Assembly (NCBI GenBank): GCA_017414145.1
Contig: JAFPQL010000136.1
Span: forward strand, 1 to 9,997
DNA length: 9,997 nt
From: Oscillospiraceae bacterium
GTDB lineage: Bacteria > Bacillota_A > Clostridia > Oscillospirales > Ruminococcaceae
Direction of reading: 5' to 3'
Positions within the stretch are counted from its first letter, which is position 1. Every line of letters begins with the position of its first letter. Under the pieces are notes generated by a model. It was not told the DNA's origin. It made no database searches and worked only from the letters and a program-made list of their open reading frames with translations. A program made the translations under genes and the position numbers. Of this stretch, positions 5,711-9,997 are shown in pieces.

Positions 5711-6466
5711 TTATTTCAGCTTGCCGTAATCCGTGTCCGACACGGCTTCGCACCATTCGGTGCTGCTCTGCTCGCCCGGAATCTCAATGGCAAGATGCGA
5801 GAACCAGCTGTCCGGCGCGGCACCGTGCCAGTGCTTGACCTCCGCGGGAATGTTGATGACCGTACCCGGTGTCATCTCTGCGGCTTCTTTGCCCCATTCC
5901 TGATAATATCCTCTGCCGCCGACGCAGATGAGCATCTGACCGCCGCCGCCTGCGGCATGGTGAATATGCCAGTGATTGCGGCAGGCCGGCTCAAAGGTCA
6001 CATTGAAGATCGGAATCTGCTCACGCGATACCGGAGCCAGATAGCTCTGCCCGTCGAAGTAGTCGCCGTAGGGATTCGGCTCGCCGACCGGGAAAAAGAT
6101 TGTGTTCTGATAGCGGTCCTTGTCGGTCAGCGGCGGGTCGGTTTCGTTCCAGACCTCTTTTGCGAGCCGGAACACCGCCCAGCCCTTCGGCCAGCCGGTA
6201 TACATCGCCGCGTGCGTGATGATTGCGGCGATTTCCTCCTTTGTGACGCCGTGCGCCTTCGCGTTCTGCAAATGATAGGCGAGAGAGCTGTCCGTGATGC
6301 CGGACGCCATCAGCGAGACGACCGTGACGATGCACTTCGTTTTGACGCTGATTGCCGGCTCGTTCCAGACCTCTCCGAACAGCACATCGTCATTGAGATG
6401 CGCGAACATCGGCGAGAATGCACCGAGCTGCTCTCTGCCTGCCGTCTGTGTGATTTTTTTGTCCAT
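5711..6466 (-). CDS. Carboxymuconolactone decarboxylase-like/cupin fusion protein
   Basis: The 251-residue protein has two domains. Residues about 15-105 match the carboxymuconolactone decarboxylase (CMD) family, with YHLQNAKAHGVTKEEIAAII (64-83) and THAAMYTGWP (84-93). There is no CxxC, so an AhpD-type peroxidase is unlikely. Residues about 150-232 are a cupin: HWHIHHAAGGGGQ (165-177) carries the metal-binding HxH with Gln in place of the usual Glu, as in hydroxynitrile-lyase-type cupins, and KHWHG (211-215) supplies the second-motif His. A divalent metal is therefore expected. Proteins of this architecture are often found beside aldo/keto reductases, as here, but the reaction is not known to me. 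It is the last gene of the TetR operon. Its ribosome binding site (complement of CCTCCT, 6473-6478) is 6 bases from the ATG and touches the stop codon of the upstream gene, 11 bases away, so translation is probably coupled. Confidence 0.88.
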   Translation of the reverse strand: MDKKITQTAGREQLGAFSPMFAHLNDDVLFGEVWNEPAISVKTKCIVTVVSLMASGITDSSLAYHLQNAKAHGVTKEEIAAIITHAAMYTGWPKGWAVFRLAKEVWNETDPPLTDKDRYQNTIFFPVGEPNPYGDYFDGQSYLAPVSREQIPIFNVTFEPACRNHWHIHHAAGGGGQMLICVGGRGYYQEWGKEAAEMTPGTVINIPAEVKHWHGAAPDSWFSHLAIEIPGEQSSTEWCEAVSDTDYGKLK

Positions 6467-6477
6467 GAGACGCCTCC

Positions 6478-7341
6478 TTAAAATTTTCCGCCGAACACGG
6501 GGAAGAAGCTGTGTTCGCCGTAGTTTTCGATGTGCCGGATCTGCTTGAGCGCACGCATATCTTCGTCCGAGATGACGAAATCGACTGCTGCGTTCGTTTT
6601 CATATGTTCCGGATTTGCCGTTTTCGGCAGAACGACCATGCCGAGCTGCAGATCGTACCGGATGCAGAGCTGCGGGACGGAAACGCCGTATTTCCGTGCC
6701 ATTTCCGCGATTTCCGGGTTCTTCATCGCCTCGCCGTGCGCGACCGGGGAATAGGCCTCCATGACCATGCCCCTTGCCGTGCAGAAGTCGATCAGTGCCA
6801 GCGGGGAGTTGGAGATATGGCAGAGCACCTGATTGACCATCGGCTTGATGCCGGCTGTCTCCCACAGGCTTTCCAGATCGCCCTCCAGAAAGTTTGACAC
6901 ACCGATTGCGCGCAGCTTGCCGGCGCGGTAAGCGTCCTCCAGCGCGCGCCACGCCTCGCGGTTGCCCTCGGTGAAGCGATCGTCGGACTGGTTGACATAT
7001 TTCCACGGCTGCGGCGAGTGAATGATCATCATGTCGAGATAGTCAAGCCCGGTCCTGCGGAGCGTTTCGTCAATGCCGGCAGCGGCCGTCCGATAGTCCT
7101 TGTGCTCCGCTGCGACCTTGGATGTGACAAAAATCTCCCCGCGGGCGATCCCGCTGCGCCGGACGCCCTCGCCCACGCCGCGTTCATTGCCGTAGGCCTG
7201 CGCGGTGTCGATGTGCCGGTATCCGATTTTCAGTGCGTGTCCGACGGCGTCCGCGGCTGCGTCGTCGTCAATCAGCCATGTGCCGAGCGCGAGCTGCGGA
7301 ATGGCAATGCCGTTTGATAAGGTCAGTGTCCGGTTGAACAT
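6478..7341 (-). CDS. Aldo/keto reductase, classic AKR family
   Basis: Aldo/keto reductases reduce aldehydes or ketones with NAD(P)H in a TIM barrel. The 287-residue length is typical. The catalytic tetrad is intact: Asp45 (RHIDTA), Tyr50 (AYGNE), Lys75 (VTSKV) and His108 (MMIIHSP). Other family marks are GVSNF (about 136-140) for substrate and cofactor loops and the cofactor-end VVLPKTANPEHMKTN. The best fit is the 2,5-diketo-gluconate reductase/YvgN-like branch; the natural substrate cannot be told. The start at 7339-7341 is supported by GGGGGG (complement at 7349-7354) 7 bases upstream. The longer open frame running back to 7575 overlaps the upstream reductase and has no ribosome binding site. 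It lies 14 bases after the YajO-like gene within the TetR operon. Confidence 0.92.
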   Translation of the reverse strand: MFNRTLTLSNGIAIPQLALGTWLIDDDAAADAVGHALKIGYRHIDTAQAYGNERGVGEGVRRSGIARGEIFVTSKVAAEHKDYRTAAAGIDETLRRTGLDYLDMMIIHSPQPWKYVNQSDDRFTEGNREAWRALEDAYRAGKLRAIGVSNFLEGDLESLWETAGIKPMVNQVLCHISNSPLALIDFCTARGMVMEAYSPVAHGEAMKNPEIAEMARKYGVSVPQLCIRYDLQLGMVVLPKTANPEHMKTNAAVDFVISDEDMRALKQIRHIENYGEHSFFPVFGGKF

Positions 7342-7355
7342 GATGTTTCCCCCCG

Positions 7356-8393
7356 TCAGATTGTCTGGCTGCCTGTGGACCAGACATGGTGTTCGTTTCT
7401 CGCGGCGGGCTGATTCTGCGCCATCACGCCCGCGAGCGCGTGCGGCACATAGGGTTCTTCGAGATATGCGGTTTCCTCCGCCGTCAGCTCCAGATCGGCG
7501 GCCTTTGCCGCACCCTCGATGTGGTGCAGCTTGGTGGCGCCGGCAACGGGCGCCGTCACCTTTGTGAGCAGCCACGCGAGCGAGATCTCCGTCATGGAGA
7601 CGCCGCGCTGTTCCGCCAGCTCCGCGACGCGCCGGATGATGATTTCGTCCTGCGCCTTTGTCGCGTCATATTTGAATTTCGCGTAGCTGTCCTCCTCGGC
7701 GCGTTTAGAGGTTTCGCCCGGCAGCCTTGCGAGTCTGCCGCTTGCCAGCGCGCTGTACGGCGTCATCGCAATGCCGTCCTCGGCGCAGAGCATCGCCATT
7801 TCCCGTTCCTCCTCGCGGAAGATCAGATTATAATGCCCCTGCACGCTGACGAACTGCGGGAAGCCCTCCCGTTCCGCGAGCGCATTTGCCTTTGCGAGCT
7901 GCCACGCGTAGCAGTTGGAGATGCCGATATACCGCGCCTTGCCCGCCCGGACAATCCGGTTCAGTCCGTCCAGAATGTCATAGAGCGGCGTGTTCCAGTC
8001 CCACATATGATAGATATACAGATCGACATAGTCCATGCCGAGATTGGAGAGGCTTTTGTTGATCATCCGCTCGATGTGCTGCTGCCCCGTGATGCCCTCT
8101 GCAATTTCCTCCGGTGTCCGGGGCAGAAACTTGGTCGCCACGACCACCTCGTCCCGCTTTGCGAAGTCGCGCAGGGCTCTGCCGACATACTGTTCGCTGG
8201 TGCCGGACTGGTAGGCAATCGCTGTGTCGAAGAAATTGACGCCGAGCTCCAGCCCGCGCCGGATGATTTCGCGGGAATGTGCCTCGTCAACCGTCCACGA
8301 GTGCTGACCGTTTGCCGCATCGCCGAAGCCCATGCAGCCCATGCAGATGCGGGAAACATTCAGAGCGGATTTTCCGAGTTTGGTGTATTTCAT
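7356..8393 (-). CDS. Aldo/keto reductase, YajO-like
   Basis: The 345-residue protein matches the Escherichia coli YajO type of aldo/keto reductase along its length: MKYTKLGKSALNVSRICMGC at the start, GVNFFDTAIAY, GRALRDFAKRDEVVVATK, NLGMDYVDLYIYHMWDWNTP, GKARYIGISN and YNLIFREEEREM. The tetrad Asp56, Tyr61, Lys88 and His129 is complete. It would reduce small carbonyl compounds with NADPH; the YajO link to deoxyxylulose phosphate does not establish a substrate here. The C-terminal 25 residues or so, rich in His, Asn and Gln, extend beyond the usual end. The ATG overlaps the TGA of the TetR gene in an ATGA arrangement (8390-8393), with GGGAGG (complement at 8400-8405) 6 bases upstream inside the TetR gene. 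Expression is therefore coupled to that of the regulator. Confidence 0.92.
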   Translation of the reverse strand: MKYTKLGKSALNVSRICMGCMGFGDAANGQHSWTVDEAHSREIIRRGLELGVNFFDTAIAYQSGTSEQYVGRALRDFAKRDEVVVATKFLPRTPEEIAEGITGQQHIERMINKSLSNLGMDYVDLYIYHMWDWNTPLYDILDGLNRIVRAGKARYIGISNCYAWQLAKANALAEREGFPQFVSVQGHYNLIFREEEREMAMLCAEDGIAMTPYSALASGRLARLPGETSKRAEEDSYAKFKYDATKAQDEIIIRRVAELAEQRGVSMTEISLAWLLTKVTAPVAGATKLHHIEGAAKAADLELTAEETAYLEEPYVPHALAGVMAQNQPAARNEHHVWSTGSQTI

Positions 8394-9010
8394 GCGGTAC
8401 CTCCCAAAAGCTGCATGACACAGGAGAACACAATCTCATAAATACTGTGCATCGTAAAATTCATGCCGGCCGCACGCATTGCGTCCAGCTGCTTTTTTGT
8501 TGCGACGGAATACGGATACACACCGAACAGGAAGGGGAAGAACACGAACACAAACCGCTCCGTGTCGGTGCCGGGGAAAAACCTGCGCAGACAGGCCCGG
8601 ACGGCATCCAGCGACGCGCCGTATGCGACCTTGAATTCCGTCAGACATTCCGGGCGGGAGTTTTCCTCCATATCATAGTGGTTCATGGCGAGCAGCTTGA
8701 GGAGCTGTTCCCGTTTTTCCAGCGAATGCGCCAGCGCATCCGCAAAATCTCCGGTGGACATCGTTCCGTGCGATGCGGCCAGCGCATTCAGCTCCGCCGC
8801 CCACAGCGTATATTCGCGCTGCATGAGCGCCAGAAAGATCTCCTCTTTTGTCTGAAAATAGTTGTAGACAGAGGTTCTGGTGCAGGAAATGACAGCACCG
8901 ATCTCCTTGATCGTGATGTCCCGGAAGCTCATTGTCCGGTAGAGCTGCTCGCACGCGCTGATGATCTCCTCACGGCGCGAAGCGGTCAGCTCCGGTGAAC
9001 CCTTCGGCAT
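8390..9010 (-). CDS. TetR family transcriptional regulator
   Basis: The 206-residue protein has a TetR N-terminal DNA-binding domain: helix 1 around residues 10-27 and the helix-turn-helix about 31-52 (ITIKEIGAVISCTRTSVYNYF), followed by the usual QTKEEIFLALM. The C-terminal part (about 60-200) is a helical ligand-binding and dimer domain rich in aromatic residues (RFVFVFFPFLFGVYPYS), suggesting a hydrophobic effector pocket. Cys20 and Cys43 fall in or near the DNA-binding domain; Cys43 is inside the helix-turn-helix, so redox or electrophile sensing is possible but unproven. ATG 9008-9010 has AGGAGG (complement at 9018-9023) 7 bases upstream. It is the first gene of a four-gene operon, and palindromic sites in its promoter suggest it represses itself and the enzymes, with the inducer being a substrate of the reductases. 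Confidence 0.93.
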   Translation of the reverse strand: MPKGSPELTASRREEIISACEQLYRTMSFRDITIKEIGAVISCTRTSVYNYFQTKEEIFLALMQREYTLWAAELNALAASHGTMSTGDFADALAHSLEKREQLLKLLAMNHYDMEENSRPECLTEFKVAYGASLDAVRACLRRFFPGTDTERFVFVFFPFLFGVYPYSVATKKQLDAMRAAGMNFTMHSIYEIVFSCVMQLLGGTA

Positions 9011-9036
9011 GGAAACGCCTCCTGATGTGTTTATTC

Positions 9037-9049
9037 TGACACGGTGTCA
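9037..9049. promoter_or_regulatory. Putative TetR operator O1 at the transcription start
   Basis: TGACACGGTGTCA is a perfect 13-bp palindrome (TGACAC-G-GTGTCA). It lies immediately downstream of the operon -10 box, over or just after the predicted start point near 9050-9052, where a bound repressor would block transcription. Confidence 0.75.
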
Positions 9050-9057
9050 TCATTGAC

Positions 9058-9086
9058 ATTATAGCACTATTCTGACACGATGTCAA
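9058..9086 (-). promoter_or_regulatory. Consensus promoter of the TetR-AKR-AKR-CMD/cupin operon
   Basis: Read on the minus strand: TTGACA (complement of 9081-9086), a 17-base spacer, and TATAAT (complement of 9058-9063) preceded by TGC, an extended -10. Both hexamers match consensus exactly, so strong basal activity and tight repressor control are expected. Confidence 0.92.
9073..9085. promoter_or_regulatory. Putative TetR operator O2 over the -35 box
   Basis: TGACACGATGTCA is a 13-bp palindrome (TGACA-CGA-TGTCA) that overlaps the -35 hexamer and the upstream half of the spacer. It differs from O1 at one base, and the two centres are 36 bp apart. Confidence 0.75.
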
Positions 9087-9158
9087 TCCATTCGGTCTGA
9101 TTTCAAAAAATTCGGCGAAACGCCCTGAAACGCCGCGCCGCATTCATGGAAACTGCAC

Positions 9159-9196
9159 AAAAAAAGTCCCGTCCGGCGGTTGTCGGACGGGACTTT
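9159..9196 (-). terminator. Terminator of the lipoprotein gene
   Basis: AAAGTCCCGTCCG (9163-9175) pairs perfectly with CGGACGGGACTTT (9184-9196) around an 8-base loop. On the minus strand the stem is followed by a U-run from the A-tract at 9159-9165. It lies 7 bases after the stop codon and insulates the TetR promoter from upstream transcription. Confidence 0.9.
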
Positions 9197-9203
9197 GGGG
9201 TGT

Positions 9204-9836
9204 TTATCGGAGTGCGTCGGTGTAGTGAACGAGTTTGGATTCGTCGATGAGGAAATTGAGGTTGTCGTTGCTGTAGTATTTATAGGGTGTATAGCACAGC
9301 GACAGGGATTTCCATGCGGTCGGCAGATACATGGCAGCATAGCCGACGAGCGTTTCGCCGGGCTGGATGGCCTGATTGAAGCTCTGGAGGGAGCTCTGCG
9401 TCTGTGTGTAGTATTTTCTTGCGGCGATACCGGCGCGGATATCGGAAACGACACCGCCGGCCTTTTCATCGTCCACATAGGCGGAGAAGTGGGTCAGCGT
9501 GCTGCAGTCGATCTCCTTGTCGGTGTGATTGACGATGGTCAGTTCTGCGAGCAGGACGCGGTTTGAGGTGGTTGCGGCATCGTCGAGCTCGACGACGCGG
9601 TCCAGCGTGACGCTGAGCTTGCCCTCGTAGTCGAGGGTTGAGCCGATGACGGTATCGTACTGTTTGCCGGGCGCATCTTCATCAATTTTGCTGTCCGGGA
9701 CGATTGGTGCATAGGCTTCCGAGGTATTCGGGTTATGGCTGATTTTGTTGCCGCAGCCGGCAAGGGAGAGTGCGGAGCCGCAGAGGACGGCGGAGAGCAG
9801 CAGCACGGCACCGTTACGGAGCAGACGGGTTTTCAT
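9204..9836 (-). CDS. DUF4352-like lipoprotein
   Basis: The 210-residue protein has a lipoprotein signal peptide: basic MKTRLLRN, a hydrophobic stretch, and the lipobox LAGC with the lipidated Cys at residue 28. An Asn/Ser/Asp-rich spacer (about 30-55) leads into a beta-rich domain (about 56-195) with the pattern of DUF4352, a telokin-like immunoglobulin fold found on Gram-positive surface lipoproteins: a strand around KLSVTLDRVVELD, RVLLAELTIVNHTDKEID, a central loop, and IQPGETLVGYAAMYLP. The role is unknown. The start at 9836 is chosen because AGGAGG (complement at 9845-9850) lies 8 bases upstream and the signal peptide begins there; the open frame continues back to 9938 but would bury the signal sequence. 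The gene has its own promoter and terminator, so it appears to be a single transcription unit. Confidence 0.87.
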   Translation of the reverse strand: MKTRLLRNGAVLLLSAVLCGSALSLAGCGNKISHNPNTSEAYAPIVPDSKIDEDAPGKQYDTVIGSTLDYEGKLSVTLDRVVELDDAATTSNRVLLAELTIVNHTDKEIDCSTLTHFSAYVDDEKAGGVVSDIRAGIAARKYYTQTQSSLQSFNQAIQPGETLVGYAAMYLPTAWKSLSLCYTPYKYYSNDNLNFLIDESKLVHYTDALR

Positions 9837-9926
9837 AGGGGATTCCTCCTGATGTTCAATTCCGGATGCAGCCCCCGAACGGACGGCATCGGTCGAGTAT
9901 TTGCCGCACGGGGCGGCACTGAAGTT

Positions 9927-9955
9927 ATTATAGCACAAACCGCGGTGAAATGCAA
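9927..9955 (-). promoter_or_regulatory. Promoter of the lipoprotein gene
   Basis: On the minus strand: TTGCAT (complement of 9950-9955), a 17-base spacer, and TATAAT (complement of 9927-9932) preceded by TGC, an extended -10. It predicts a leader of roughly 85 bases before ATG 9836. Confidence 0.85.
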
Positions 9956-9978
9956 GCCCTATTGAAGGAAAGCGCGGG

Positions 9979-9993
9979 GCCGGCAGTGCCGGC
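9979..9993. repeat. Short inverted repeat at the window edge
   Basis: GCCGGC (9979-9984) and GCCGGC (9988-9993) flank AGT. It may be part of a hairpin belonging to a gene beyond the window; nothing more can be said from the bases shown. Confidence 0.3.
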
Positions 9994-9997
9994 AGCC

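Noticed and set aside
5711..6466. AhpD-type alkylhydroperoxidase for the CMD domain
   Set aside because: The CxxC pair required for AhpD chemistry is absent; only single cysteines are present.
5696..6481. Plus-strand open frame (261 codons)
   Set aside because: It lies opposite the CMD/cupin gene, whose domains and ribosome binding site are clear. The plus-strand translation shows no family pattern.
6467..7575. Longer start of the second aldo/keto reductase back to 7575
   Set aside because: The extra N-terminal residues overlap the YajO-like gene in another frame and do not resemble reductase sequence. ATG 7341 gives the normal family N-terminus.
7386..8441. Long plus-strand open frame (351 codons)
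   Set aside because: It is antisense to the YajO-like reductase, which matches its family from end to end with an intact tetrad. The frame is a by-product of GC-rich codons.

Overview
The window looks like chromosome of a Gram-positive, GC-rich member of the Clostridia, most likely a Ruminococcus-like Oscillospiraceae. The reasons are a cell-surface protein pairing a cohesin-like domain with a dockerin (the cellulosome vocabulary of gut ruminococci), strong AGGAGG ribosome binding sites, near-consensus sigma-A promoters, hairpin-plus-T-run terminators, and a DUF4364 protein of clostridial type. The species assignment is an inference from these features only.

Layout, left to right. Bases 1-2028 (+) hold the 3' part of a large secreted protein: a Thr/Ser/Glu/Asp-rich repeat linker, a cohesin-like domain, a module I do not recognise, and an atypical C-terminal dockerin. 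A strong terminator follows, then a promoter driving a two-gene unit: a divergent chorismate synthase (aroC-like, 2339-3436) and a DUF4364 winged-helix-like protein (3462-4139). A separate promoter drives yajC (4256-4762), which carries an apparent extra N-terminal signal sequence. After a terminator comes an unrecognised membrane-anchored protein (4815-5645). A perfect 13-bp-stem bidirectional terminator separates these plus-strand genes from the minus-strand genes.

The minus-strand block 9086 down to 5711 is a compact four-gene operon: a TetR-family regulator, a YajO-like aldo/keto reductase, a second aldo/keto reductase of the classic AKR family, and a carboxymuconolactone decarboxylase-like/cupin fusion. 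The genes are joined by a 4-base ATGA overlap, a 14-base gap and an 11-base gap. The operon's promoter is a consensus TTGACA-17-TATAAT box flanked by two 13-bp palindromes of the form TGACACGRTGTCA, an autoregulation layout. I infer a regulator-controlled carbonyl or redox detoxification unit; the substrate cannot be read from sequence.

The right end holds a separately promoted minus-strand lipoprotein with a DUF4352-like domain (9204-9836), with its own promoter and terminator. No tRNA, rRNA, CRISPR array, insertion sequence or phage gene was seen. The most interesting points are the active-site substitutions in the chorismate synthase, the TetR operator/promoter array with its two-AKR/CMD-cupin operon, and the unusual dockerin and unknown module of the surface protein.
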